A stretch of 64,000 nt of DNA from Siphonodentalium dalli (Eukaryota; Mollusca; Scaphopoda; Gadilida; Siphonodentaliidae). Of this stretch, positions 11,853 to 22,430 are shown piece after piece. The first letter of the stretch is position 1, and each line of letters begins with the position of its first letter. Location of the stretch: contig CP136063.1 of assembly GCA_032622095.1 (NCBI GenBank), positions 64,183,897-64,247,896 on the forward strand, written 5' to 3'. A model generated the notes under the pieces. The model saw only the letters and a program-made list of their open reading frames with translations. It was not told the origin of the DNA and did not search any database. A program made the position numbers and the translations under genes.

Positions 11853-12670
11853 CGGCCCTGACGCCGACTCGGGGAAATTGTGTGTATACCGGTACCGGTA
11901 CTCGGAAGATATATGGTATAATTGCATCACTATACGGTATATATACTTATACCATTGTTAACTTCATTAAAAGTTGAACAAAACAATCATTCTCCTATTA
12001 TAATAAAGTGTACATCGAAATAGCATTAAAAAGTGTAGGCCTACTGCCCTACTCCGGATCCGACTCATACATTTGGCCAATATCGGGTTTTTTTTCTTTC
12101 ATTCAGTGTCTATTTGTTCAGTTTAATTACGGTACCTACTCTCGTCCTGTATCTGGGATTGGGATAAGCAGACTTCATGGTAGCCGTTTTGTTATAGTTT
12201 TCTTTGTCCTGGTTTTCCCCCTGCACTAACAGCTACAAACTTGCACCATCATCTGGTCGTCCGTTGTTCGCACAGTAGTGAAACAAACGCTATTTATTTA
12301 TACCATATCAGGAATAGACTCACACGGAATGCTCTTTTCCAAAAGCAAATATTTTTAGGTGTAACATGTTTTCATATTAGCGAAACAAACGCTAATTATA
12401 ATAACCTATTTAGTGACACTTTAGTGATAATATATCGCCATTTTATTGTTCATAAATAGGCCTAACAAGTTTTGAGACTTTTTTTTACCATACAGTTTCA
12501 AGACTGGTTTATAGCATTAGTCTGTTGCAGTAAATCGATTCTGATAACTAAAGCTTATTTTGAACAAATGTTGTTATTGTATATATATACGCAATAGGCA
12601 CACGAAAGCAAACCTTATGGGTGTTAGAATACAAACACAGTTCGCGCAGCTATCAATGCGCGACGATGTG

Positions 12671-13323
12671 ATTATGTCATTTTTGACACCATGCATGACA
12701 AATGTGAGAACTGATTATGTTTCACTGAATAAAATAATTACTTCATATCACCAATATATTTCTACAACTTGTTGAAAGTATAATACAACATTTTGTAGAA
12801 GTGGGTAATAAAGCATGATCTAACTCGGCTACACTTTTTCTCATTCTGGCACGTTTTAAATAGTATATTTTCGAAGCAACAATTCTATTAAAAAGTATAT
12901 GTTGATAATTTTTCGGTAATATTTTTATTACATATGTAATAAATTGGCATAGTAGCATAACATTTAGCAAAAGAATTTAGTTTTTCCATAATATCTTCCA
13001 AGTACACATTTCCAACAGTCGTCTTCGGGGTGGAGTACACGTTTTATTGACCATCATGAAACATTGAACTGCGCATGACAAACAGCATTAACATGTGGTG
13101 AAATATCGCTTCCGTAAACAGACAGACAACAATTTCTTTTGCACAAATGACAAAAGTCTTTATTTTAGCTCATGAAGGCGCGGATTTCGGAACTTTTGGT
13201 GGAATCTTGTCTTTATTGTCACCATAATAAGAGAACCAAGCAGAATCTGCGACCAGGAGTCCTTTGTCGCCTGTAATTAGAAAAGGTATGAGCATCAGAT
13301 CCGGCCACTACTGACCCAATCTG
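12671..13323 (-). repeat. Right ~655-bp inverted arm of the 3.8-kb element
   Basis: Partner of 11194-11852. An open frame on the minus strand (12743-12970) is the mirror of the left-arm sequence and is not considered a gene. Confidence 0.85.
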
Positions 13324-13675
13324 AAGCTCTAAAGAGTGTAAATCTTTAGAGCTTCCCTGGAGCTAGATGGCCACCGCGGATTGCACCCTACCTCCAGATG
13401 ATCAATAATTACTCACCGGCCATAGAATGGATAAACTTCATATTTTTCACACATAATAATCAATAATAAACAAAGATCTTGTCATTAGTAGAGAAATTAT
13501 AGCTGTTATAATTTACTCGCGGTAGAGTGACAAAAAATCATGTCCCCAAACGGCGTTTCTCCAGTTCCAATGGTTAACTTTTTGTACAAACTGAACAGTC
13601 AAAATGGTCCTATAAGAATCTGGCTAGAGACAAGGAGACATCATTTTGAGGAAAAACAAGAACTTTCCCAAATAC

Positions 13676-13837
13676 CCTGCCTGTGAAAATAGTACTGTCA
13701 TCCTGAATAATGGCAAAATGTCCTCCATTTGCATTGTTTACATTCTTAGGAACTATTTTTCTTGGTATGGGAGACCATAATATCGTAACATTATTTTGCG
13801 ATAGCCGATACGCATGCCATGGAGGCGGGGCGGCCAT
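13676..13837 (-). CDS. Possible short coding exon, unrecognised
   Basis: Minus-strand ATG at 13837 opens 54 codons starting MAAPPPWHAYRLSQN and continuing to IFTGR, where a GTATTT donor-like site follows (13675). The composition looks protein-like, with no low complexity. No acceptor exon was found downstream and no family was recognised. It may be a captured host exon or chance. Confidence 0.25.
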
Positions 13838-14511
13838 GATTACAAACAAACCCATCCGTCAATACTAGAATACGATTACGATTGGAAATCGATCAGTATG
13901 GACAATCGCGCATGGGATCAAGCTTTTGATTATGCCCATCAATAGATATGGGTTATAAGCAATATGATTGTACCTGATAACCGACAATTTCTCGATTAAT
14001 TTACATTCAAATGTTATTAAACGTATTTTACTCCACAATGTTGTTGATCCCAGTGCACCAAAATAGAATTGACCGGAAGTGAACTCGCACAAGGAGTTCG
14101 TCGTAAAATATGACATATTTCGTCGGAATACGGTACTTTCCTATTCATAAATATGTTTTTATATAGGCTGTTTGATTTTAGAATAATACAATATTCTGAA
14201 ACATGTAAGTTTTCTATTTATGTGATTTGCATACTAATACGACATCTTGTAATCTCGCTTTCGACTATAGACTGGTAATTCTAAAAATAAAATATCAACA
14301 TTTCCATCTGTAAACAGCACAAAACTTCATAAATCGTGGGTAATCAAGCAACTAAATTAATTCCAACAACTTAAATAAACTGAAAGCATCGATTTCATAT
14401 CATAAACTTGCCCGATTGCAGGATCGGATTGCTTTTCTGGTCGATTTTCATGTACCTGCCGCGAATTAAAAAATGACAACAACGTCATGAACATGTGTTT
14501 ACAATTGAAAT

Positions 14512-14611
14512 ATGGCGACTGGCTCCCAAGAAAAACTGACACGTTTTAGCGGACGTTTTGCAAACGATACAGTGAACATTAATCTAAAGCATAGCTCCTT
14601 GGCTCTTAACG
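14512..14611 (+). CDS. Possible first coding exon, unrecognised
   Basis: ATG at 14512 begins MATGSQEKLTRFSGRFANDT and continues to SSLALN. A donor GGTATGT lies at 14611-14617, leaving phase 1. It lies about 290 bp inside the right end of the 3.8-kb element. No family was recognised and no partner exon identified. Confidence 0.25.
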
Positions 14612-14924
14612 GTATGTCACTTATCATAATGGGCTGCCTAATGATACTGTTGAAGTTATAGTTTTTCACATTTGAATGCCAAAACAATGACATAATATTG
14701 CAGATATACTCTGTTTCAAAGTCATTTTTCTGGTACAAAAAGCTTTTTAGCTCACATCTATTCGTGGCACCTCCTTTAACGATATATGCTCTATATATTA
14801 TCTCTATGTTGTTATATCTATTTCTGTCTGCTTTTATGTGAAAAATACCAATTTTGTCAGCCCGTTTCCAGACATTTTTTATGAAACAGACTTTGCCATC
14901 CCCTTAATGGTGGTACGATCATAT

Positions 14925-15040
14925 TATAAATGCACGTCACATCGACGTTTCTCGCGCGTTCGTGTCGGTACGGAATTCTGTGAGCGAACATAAAATCTGA
15001 TGGATCTGCCTTGCCACATATCATCGCCCAACACACATAT
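14925..15040 (+). repeat. Partial copy of the zinc-finger 5' region (first half)
   Basis: Contains ATAAATGCACGTCACATCGA, TCGGTACGGAATTCT and CGCCCAACACACATATCAAT, matching 10582-10690 and 44466-44560. Its continuation lies at 15785-15985, after an insertion. Confidence 0.65.
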
Positions 15041-15129
15041 CAATTCCCTGCATGGCCCGGATAGATTGTCTGGTGTATCCATGAGAATTAAAGTACTACT
15101 AATCAGTTAATAATTTATTTGGCCGCAAA

Positions 15130-15545
15130 GTCGACCCAACGAAGAAAGATCCACGGACACAAAGAACACATGCAGTCCAAATACAAACAAGACAAATAAT
15201 AAGCGACACATGTTAAAACAATACACATGCTACATATGACAAACTCAAACTAAATAAATACACACATGGACACACACATAAACATAATAAATAAGCAACT
15301 GAAGGACATGCAACAGTTAACCAATTCACCAACTTTACTGACTTCAAAGCCGCTGGTACACGATAAGCTCACTGGTATGAATTTACCATTGCTTTCAATT
15401 CAAAACTGACTATAATAGCCATCAACAGATTATCTCATTTTGTGAATATACAATCTACCCTTAATTGGGTGGGAGGGCTTGGGAAATTTTTTTTTACTAG
15501 TCCTGTGGGCTCTCAAATCAGAAGACCTTTCTTCGTTGGAGTCAA
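15130..15545. mobile_element. Possible TIR element inside the zinc-finger 5' copy
   Basis: CCAACGAAGAAAGATCC near 15135 is mirrored by the reverse complement of ACCTTTCTTCGTTGG near 15525-15540. The segment separates two halves of the duplicated zinc-finger 5' region. The target duplication is unclear and nothing inside is coding. Confidence 0.4.
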
Positions 15546-15784
15546 TTTACTGAATGACAATACAATGAATTCGCGCGAAAAAGGTGTGACAGCTCATTAA
15601 TGAACTGTGCCAATAATTTCCTCGATAGAGCAACCAATGAGCGAATGAATAGCGCTCTCTTATTGGATATGCAAATGAGGGTTTCTCTATCTGTGATAGC
15701 GACACTATAGTCTTGTCAGATACCTCTCTGATTTGATTTCTATGCCTAAACCACTTGGGAATTACGCAATTTGTAAACAAATAC

Positions 15785-15985
15785 TACTATTCTACGGAAC
15801 CAGTTTAAAAAAAATGCAATCGGTATCAATCTTTTGTCATTTTTAACGGCGTTCAACTAACAAAGGAACTCGGCGTTTCTTGTTGACAATGATCTTGTCG
15901 TCTGTAACGCTGGGTATTTGATTATATATTGATATTATTATCACACCCAAGTAACAAAGCAGACCGTTCTTTTTCGGCCAGAACG
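15785..15985 (+). repeat. Partial copy of the zinc-finger 5' region (second half)
   Basis: Contains CGGAACCAGTTTAAA, ACAAAGGAACTCGGCGTTTC, TTGTTGACAATGATCTTGTC and ACCGTTCTTTTTCGGC, matching 10700-10880 and 46830-46985. No zinc-finger coding follows it here. Confidence 0.65.
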
Positions 15986-16274
15986 CAGTGACAATAAGCC
16001 ATGTAGACATTCCGCAGCGAATTTGAGGTCAGAGGTCAAGTGAGATAATATCCGCTGAACTTGTGCGTCGTCAGTGTAAATAATCGGCTGTCAAAACGAT
16101 TTAGCTGTCACTATTTTACGCAATATCGTTATTTTTTTAGCCTTAGATACAAAAATGAATTGAAGATGTGTCCTGCGGTTGTATCTTGTCGGCTTCTAGT
16201 CATGTAGTAAAAGCGAAAATTGCGTTTTTATTGGGTAAATCTCGGCAAAAATCGAATGATTTCTACGATGCCAC

Positions 16275-16418
16275 CTAGTCCAACAAATTAAACGATTCGG
16301 ATTAAGGCCTATTTTAATATTTGGACATTTATGTGGCCTTAATCCCTCATTAATACAATCGTAAATGTCCAAATATTAAATTATGTATTAATCCGAATAG
16401 TCTAATTTGTTGGACTAG
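16275..16418. mobile_element. Foldback MITE with 7-bp target duplication
   Basis: CTAGTCCAACAAATTA at the left is mirrored by TAATTTGTTGGACTAG at the right, and the arms continue through ATTCGGATTAA and ATTTGGACATTTA. ATGCCAC flanks both sides (16268-16274 and 16419-16425), which supports insertion with a 7-bp duplication. Confidence 0.75.
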
Positions 16419-16590
16419 ATGCCACCGGGCCCGATGGTTGACAGTCAAAATTCAATGGCTGTCGCCATCGACGTATATAGATCGATGCTGTCGCATTCTC
16501 TATCTTTTTTCAAAGAAGCTTGGAACTTGATATATAACTGCCCAAAGTAATTAACAATTATTTGGCTGGGCAAACTGATTATTAATAATC

Positions 16591-17133
16591 ATGGCTGATA
16601 AAAAATTCTTTAAAACATGGCGAATTGATATCTTAAAAGATTATCTCAGAAAAAGGAGACTTAACAAAGTGGAACTGGTGAATCTGTGCTATGTAACAAA
16701 TCACAGGTATTGGAATTTGTGTAAAAAAATGGGTTTTTATGACAATTTACTCCTCTGAATGAGGATAGAATGAAAGGAGTAAATTGTCATAAAAACCCAT
16801 TTTTTGACACAAATTCCAACTTAGAATACCTGTGAACGAATGTAGCTTGCTCGTTAGGTCTGCCAGAGGTAGTGGACATAGATCCTGATGGGAAAAAAAA
16901 CTCAGAAAATAATGACATTCTAGCTTAAAATTCATGAAAAAAGATTGCCAGACCCTTTATCAGATCTGACCACAGGATGGAAAGGCGAGTCGGAGGGAAT
17001 TACCAAATCGCCACCCACAATGATTTACGTGACAATGTACCATGATATTGTTAATTTCTTGAACTCAAAAGCGGGAATAAACCAAGAACACCAGCAAGAG
17101 TTGAAAATCTTGCTCACCATCTATGAAATGTAG
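16591..17133 (+). pseudogene. SAP-domain protein relic
   Basis: ATG at 16591 begins MADKKFFKTWRIDILKDYLR, followed by KRRLNKVELVNLC. This fits the SAP fold (two helices around a conserved L..YLR.R..L) found at the N-terminus of many invertebrate YqaJ/SWIM-type proteins, though a few loop residues before KVELV appear lost. A hairpin (16701-16836) interrupts it. The frame resumes at about 16927 as KIHEKRLPDPLSDLTTGWKG, E..GITKSPP and DIVNFLNSKAG, matching the block that follows SAP in that family, and stops at 17131-17133. Stops between 16836 and 16925 show decay. SAP domains bind DNA; any function here is lost or unproven. Confidence 0.5.
16701..16836. repeat. Inverted repeat (hairpin) inside the SAP relic
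   Basis: TCACAGGTATTGG followed by AATTTGTGTAAAAAAATGGG and the following TTTTTATGACAATTTACTCCT is mirrored by AGGAGTAAATTGTCATAAAA up to AATACCTGTGA, with a ~23-bp loop. The right arm has six extra bases (cttaga). This may be an inserted foldback element or a template-switch duplication. Confidence 0.75.
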
Positions 17134-17174
17134 AGAACACACTCTGCTGGAACTAACAGCTAGGCCTCCAAATA

Positions 17175-17447
17175 TCACCTTTGTACGGTTAGACTTTCTA
17201 TTGACTTTGTGAAGTTTGTCAACCTCAACCTGCTACTTGGATCTTTTCTTTCCATGGGGAATACAAGCAACAAAAAACATCTACTTGGTACTCCATCGCC
17301 CTCAACGTGCTGAGGATTATGTGGAGGTGACATACATATACATGTATATTTGTCGAAACCATTCTTGCATTTATGAATTTCACAGATTTTCTCCTTCCAT
17401 TTATCCAAATGGTATGCGCCACACCCTTTAATTGCACATATTCTCAT
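17175..17447 (-). pseudogene. THAP-like zinc-binding domain fragment
   Basis: Minus-strand ATG at 17447 gives MRICAIKGCGAYHLDKWKEK, then ICEIHKCKNGFDKYTCICMS, then FPMERKDPSSRLRL and a stop at 17175. The pattern C-x4-C..W..C..H..C-x-C..FP..KDP..R fits the cysteine-rich, THAP-like N-terminal domain of transposon-derived invertebrate proteins. An extra stretch (about 15 residues, HNPQHVEGDG..) splits the usual PP..FP link and the Trp after RLR is missing. It overlaps no plus gene but ends about 40 bp from the SAP relic, tail to tail. Seen: ligand pattern. Inference: relic of a THAP/Kolobok-type or THAP-YqaJ gene. Confidence 0.45.
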
Positions 17448-19057
17448 AATGATACTAGTACTGCCATGAAAAGAGAAAGAAGAGGTATGCATAACTGCCA
17501 TAAGAACAGAGAAACCGAGACTGGTAGTGGAATATAACAACAGTGAAGAAATTCTGGGGCAACTGCCAAACAGGTGATTGCATAGAAGTACAATGAATAT
17601 ATCTGGCATTAACTGGAAAACTGTAAAAGAGGCAAAAGCAAATAGAAGACCAATGAAGAAACTCACAAGTAACTGAAAAAAATGCATAAAATTGAATAAA
17701 AAAGTTGAACTGAAATTCAAAAGAATGAAAAATTCTGTCCTGCTCCTGAAAAGTGAAGCAACCTTGGGAGCATATATACATTGCATAAGGATGAAGTATA
17801 ACATTTATTATTTATGATTAAAAATTATTTTATATGGTATCATCATCCATATGCATGAAATTTGTTGGTGTCAATTTATCAAGCTTTATATGATTTATAT
17901 TTTAAAAGTAAAATAATGGTTAAAATTAGCCAAGTGTCAAAATTTCAAATGGATCATGAGAAAACACTGATATTTTCATTCGACCTCTGCAATTTTAAAT
18001 TTTAATACTATGTTATGTTCCATCAAGATGGCTATAACAAATTCAGCTATTTTAATGGTCATTGGACGTGAGAAGCATATATCAATGTTTTTTGTTTGAC
18101 CCAATTATTGTAAACAGAAAGTAGATATTTTGAAAATACTGTGCACCAAAATTGGTGACAACAACAAACCACTATTACAGGGAGATGAAGATAAATATGA
18201 GCAAATGGAGTATAAGAATACTTAAAATAGTAATTAGAATAATAGTTGCTAGTAAAAAATATTGTGAAAAAGGCAATGATTAATAAAATACATTGAGTTG
18301 TTAGCTGTGAAAAGTCTCCGAATTAGCACATGTCCACATTCATATGAGGATCGGAAACGAGTACGAGGAAGTGAGGTTGCTAATGGTAGGCTAGATTATG
18401 AACTAAAGCATTATTTTAATTAATGCTTAAATTTCCAGTTGAGGGGGGGGGGGGGGGGGGGCTGATGTGACTGATTTCCTCTAGCATCCTTAACACTAAA
18501 TTTTGTTAAATAAATAAATAATAAGGAAGCTGGCTGTCCTGGCTTCATGAATTTCAAACACACTTTGAAACTACTTTTAATCACACGTTTGCTTCTTCAA
18601 GATTATGGACCATATGGCACATATTGTACCTTATTTTAGCAGCTAAATAATAGTGCAATTCACCAAATAAAAGTGATCACCTATCATTATTAATAACAGG
18701 ATGATCTCAGGTTTATATCCGTTGTCAGTGTTGACAATCGCTTGAATCACTGACGAAGCTAAAATCTGGTCACGGCAAACGAAGTAAAAAAAAGAGGTTA
18801 TTTTCTACAATTTAAATATTAAAAGATTCATATAAACTGCCTGAGTCATGACAAATAGTTTATGTTTATATAACATTGTTTCTTTCTTTAATTTGAAGCT
18901 AACCTCGTTAAAACACAGGGTAATGATCGTTAATCGTATTCGTTTTCATTTCATTTCATTTTTGGACATGCGGTAGTTACAGTTTGTTTTAATATCTCAC
19001 TTGACCCCTGACCTGAAAATTTCCGCGCATGCGTACTTGAAACGTCTACTTGGCTTA
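17448..19057. other. Non-coding stretch
   Basis: A long minus-strand open frame (to 17804) is rich in F, S and L and has no family signature. A plus-strand patch near 17505-17570 (PRLVVEYNNSEEILGQLP) looks protein-like but is too short to call. There is a G tract near 18445-18461. Nothing else was recognised. Confidence 0.4.
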
Positions 19058-19061
19058 TTAA

Positions 19062-19557
19062 AGGTGGATTATCTCTTTGTAAACATGTATTATATAGTTA
19101 CCGGGGTATACAATATTAGATTTGAATCGAAGACTCCTGTCCGGAAATGCTTCTATCGATTAATATTAATTTTATTTCGAATATTTTCTGGTCTAAAGAG
19201 GTGTGTTTGTTCAGCTAACGAACAATAGTGGTTACTGTTAACATAGACCAGAAATTATATTGTGCAATTTTGTCACAAATAAACGTTAATTATACTCAGT
19301 ATCGCTTATATCTGTGGAACAAAACAATACAAACAACCAATCTGTGACATTTGACATTCGTTGCGTAGCCGTAGGAACAGCCCAGTGCTCTATATCGCAA
19401 TACGGTCTCATCCGAATGGTCGGTTCTAAAAATAGTATCATAAATGGGCCCGATTTAATATTCGAAATAAAATCAATATTAATTGATAGAAGCTTTTCCG
19501 GACATAGGTCTTCAGTTCATATCTATTATTTTATACCCACGCAACTATTTAAAATAA
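19062..19557 (+). mobile_element. TTAA MITE, 3' end cut by tandem repeat junction
   Basis: Starts AGGTGGATTATCTCTTTG after TTAA (19058-19061). It carries the left arm (GTCCGGAAATGCTTCTATC), the interior and most of the inverted right arm (GATAGAAGCTTTTCCGGAC, GCAACTATTTAAA). It breaks off at 19557, where the 1,017-bp tandem unit begins. Confidence 0.75.
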
Positions 19558-20575
19558 GTCCATTTTGGGGGGTTTTTCTCCATTTTAAAGATATTCGTAA
19601 ATAAATAGAAGAAAATCAATGAGTGGTTTGATACCTTTGGTACTAGTGGGAGCTTGCACTAATGGGTCTATCGTTCATATGCAATTTGTCCCACGCCTTC
19701 TGTTAGCACTATAATAATAATATATTTGTTTGTGTGTTTTATCTTGTGGACTACACAGCGCTCTATAAATAATTCCAAAGAATATAGACATGTCCGAAAT
19801 ATTATTAAGTTTTAACCAATAAAAAACAGATGGAAGCACCCTTCAGACATTTCTGTCGTCAACCCAGTAAACATTGCGGGCATGGTAATATTAGTATCCC
19901 TCGTCACAACTGGGCGGAGCCACTCTCCCATATTACTTATTAAGAGCCTCGAGACACCAAGTGCATGGCATCAGAAATAGTATTATTGTCTCTTTCATAC
20001 CATTTCAATCGAGAAGAATTGCATCGGCTCCTGCACCTGGCTAAGCCAAAAATCAATTTTTAATATAATTTTGACAATATGTAGTCCACTTGAAGCCAAA
20101 CACACCCCTGATGTCGTTATATGCATCAAAGAAAATATCCATCACCTAATTAGTCAAAATTGCTAATAGAAAGTGAATAAAAATTTGAAAGTCAATATCC
20201 GGCCATCAAATAGGCCCATAAGCTCGGCTCGACAAGGACATGTACATTTTGTTAAAAATATTGAGGCGTGTTACAAATTACAAACATAGTAGTTACACTT
20301 AAAACAAAATTTATTGTTGCAACAAATTGTCAAATGCATCAAAACAATTTTCAGTCAAATAAACCGAAACATATTCACCTTTTTGCAAAACAATTATTAC
20401 TTTATGCATCTATGTATGTTCATTGCATGGAATTTGTCCGCAATCCAGAACTGTGGTTATGAAATGGGATATTTGAGGTAATTTAACTCAATAAATTGAT
20501 AACCATGTAACACTGGATATAAACTACACAACATTGGCGATGAAAATCTTTGAAAAAAAACATGAAAAAAAAAGA
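19558..20575 (+). repeat. Tandem unit 1 (1,018 bp)
   Basis: Begins GTCCATTTTGGGGGGTTTTT. The next copy starts 1,018 bp later with almost identical sequence, including the open frame MLQITNIVVTLKTK, which is repeated in both and is not a known protein. The unit contains an ATAATAATA run and an A-rich end. Confidence 0.9.
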
Positions 20576-21591
20576 GTCCATTTTGGGGGGTTTTTCTCCA
20601 TTTTAAAGATATTCGTAAATAAATAGAAGAAAATCAATGAGTGGTTTGATACCTTTGGTACTAGTGGGAGCTTGCACTAATGGGTCTATCGTTCATATGC
20701 AATTTGTCCCACGCCTTCTGTTAGCACTATAATAATAATATATTTGTTTGTGTGTTTTATCTTGTGGACTACACAGCGCTCTATAAATAATTCCAAAGAA
20801 TATAGACATGTCCGAAATATTATTAAGTTTTAACCAATAAAAAACAGATGGAAGCACCCTTCAGACATTTCTGTCGTCAACCCAGTAAACATTGCGGGCA
20901 TGGTAATATTAGTATCCCTCGTCACAACTGGGCGGAGCCACTCTCCCATATTACTTATTAAGAGCCTCGAGACACCAAGTGCATGGCATCAGAAATAGTA
21001 TTATTGTCTCTTTCATACCATTTCAATCGAGCAGAATTGCATCGGCTCATGCACCTGGCTAAGCCAAAAATAAATTTTTAATATAATTTTGACAATATGT
21101 AGTCCACTTGAAGCCAAACACACCCCTGATGTCGTTATATGCATCAAAGAAAATATCCATCACCTAATTAGTCAAAATTGCTAATAGAAAGTGAATAAAA
21201 ATTTGAAAGTCAATATCCGGCCATCAAATAGGCCCATAAGCTCGGCTCGACAAGTACATGTACATTTTGTTAAAAATATTGAGGCGTGTTACAAATTACA
21301 AACATAGTAGTTACACTTAAAACAAAATTTATTGTTGCAACAAATTGTCAAATGCATCAAAACAATTTTCAGTCAAATAAACCGAAACATATTCACCTTT
21401 TTGCAATCAAATTATTACTTTATGCATCTATGTATGTTCATTGCATGGAATTTGTCCGCAATCCAGAACTGTGGTTATGAAATGGAATATTTGAGGTAAT
21501 TTAACTCAATAAATTGATAACCATGTAACACTGGATATAACTACACAACATTGGCGATGAAAATCTTTGAAAAAAAAATGAAAAAAAAGAA
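20576..21591 (+). repeat. Tandem unit 2 (1,016 bp)
   Basis: Near-identical to unit 1 (for example aagaattgc to gcagaattgc and a few single-base changes), so the duplication is recent. Confidence 0.9.
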
Positions 21592-22430
21592 GTCCATTTT
21601 GGGGGGTTTTTCTCCATTTTAAAGATATTCGTAAATAAATAGCAGAAAATCAATGAGTGGTTTGATACCTTTGGTACTAGTGGGAGCTTGCACTAATGGG
21701 TCTATCATTTATATACAACTGGGCGGAGCCACTCTCCCATATTACTTATTAAGAGCTTCGAGACACCAAGTGCATGGCATCAGAAATAGTATTATTGTCT
21801 ATTTCATACCATTTCAGTCGAGCAGAATTGCCTCGGCTCATGCACGTGGCTAAGCAAAAAAAATTTTTTTTATATAATTTTGACAATATGTAGTCCACTT
21901 GAAGCAAAAAACACCTCATGTCTCAGTCCTTCCCAGGAGATGGGAGTGATTGCCCTCGCACCTATACGCACTCATAATTTTCAAATGACGGGTGCTAAAA
22001 TTCACACCCATCCCTCATCTCAAAATACTAATGGAGACTGTAATTGTTGGGTCAATAGTGAACTGTTTGAAAGTTTAATTAGATCCTTTACCAACTCAGT
22101 TCAACAATGGCATATTAAAGTGTAACTAGACATAGGTCTATTCCACAATGACTTTTTGTTTTAGAAAAACCCAACTTACAATTATAGTATGGGTGCAATA
22201 TTACACCCATCTTCTGAATTACAGGAGCAAATAAATGCTCTCGCTGTGTTTTCCTCGTGGGAAGGACTGATGTCTTATATGCAGTCAAAGAAAATGTCAA
22301 TCACCTAATTAACGAAGTGGGTAGACTTTTGAAAAATGTTATTGTAGCAACAAATTGTCAAACACTTCAAAACATTAATTTTTTCTGTCAAATAACCAGA
22401 AACATGTTCAACTTTCCATGGTAAGGACAT
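21592..22430 (+). repeat. Tandem unit 3, deleted and interrupted
   Basis: Starts like units 1 and 2, then lacks the segment from 'gcaatttgtcccacgcc' to 'ccctcgtca', about 190 bp. It resumes at 'caactgggcggagcc' and is interrupted by a MITE at 21924-22269. It ends with a diverged match to AAATTGTCAAA..CATCAAAAC. It is more diverged than units 1 and 2. Confidence 0.8.
21924..22269. mobile_element. 346-bp MITE with CAGTCCTTCCCA termini
   Basis: CAGTCCTTCCCAGGAG at the left and CTCGTGGGAAGGACTG at the right are inverted with one mismatch. ATGTCT lies directly outside both ends (21918-21923 and 22270-22275), a 6-bp target duplication. The host tandem unit continues across the empty site. No coding region inside. 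Confidence 0.8.

Larger units (their letters stand above)
11118..14903. mobile_element. 3.8-kb TTAA-flanked DNA element with long internal inverted arms
   Basis: The ends GGGGATGGTAAAGTCTG (11118) and CAGACTTTGCCATCCCC (to 14903) are inverted copies with one mismatch, each bordered by TTAA (11114-11117 and 14904-14907). Inside, 11194-11852 and 12671-13323 are near-identical inverted arms of about 655 bp around an 818-bp spacer. No transposase was recognised. TTAA duplications are known for piggyBac and Kolobok; piggyBac ends normally start CCY, so the purine start here fits Kolobok better. The superfamily call is inference. Two possible short exons lie in its right part (separate entries). 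Confidence 0.65.

Noticed and set aside
12743-12970. 75-residue minus-strand frame
   Set aside because: It is the mirror of the left inverted arm and shows no protein family; the same frame is broken in the other arm.
17455-17804. Minus-strand extension of the THAP-like frame with membrane-like segments
   Set aside because: Poly-T-rich complement gives hydrophobic residues; no family pattern and the THAP-like domain has its own ATG at 17447.
20268-21480. 64-residue frame present twice (20268-20462 and 21286-21480)
   Set aside because: Its conservation is explained by the recent tandem duplication of the 1,017-bp unit.
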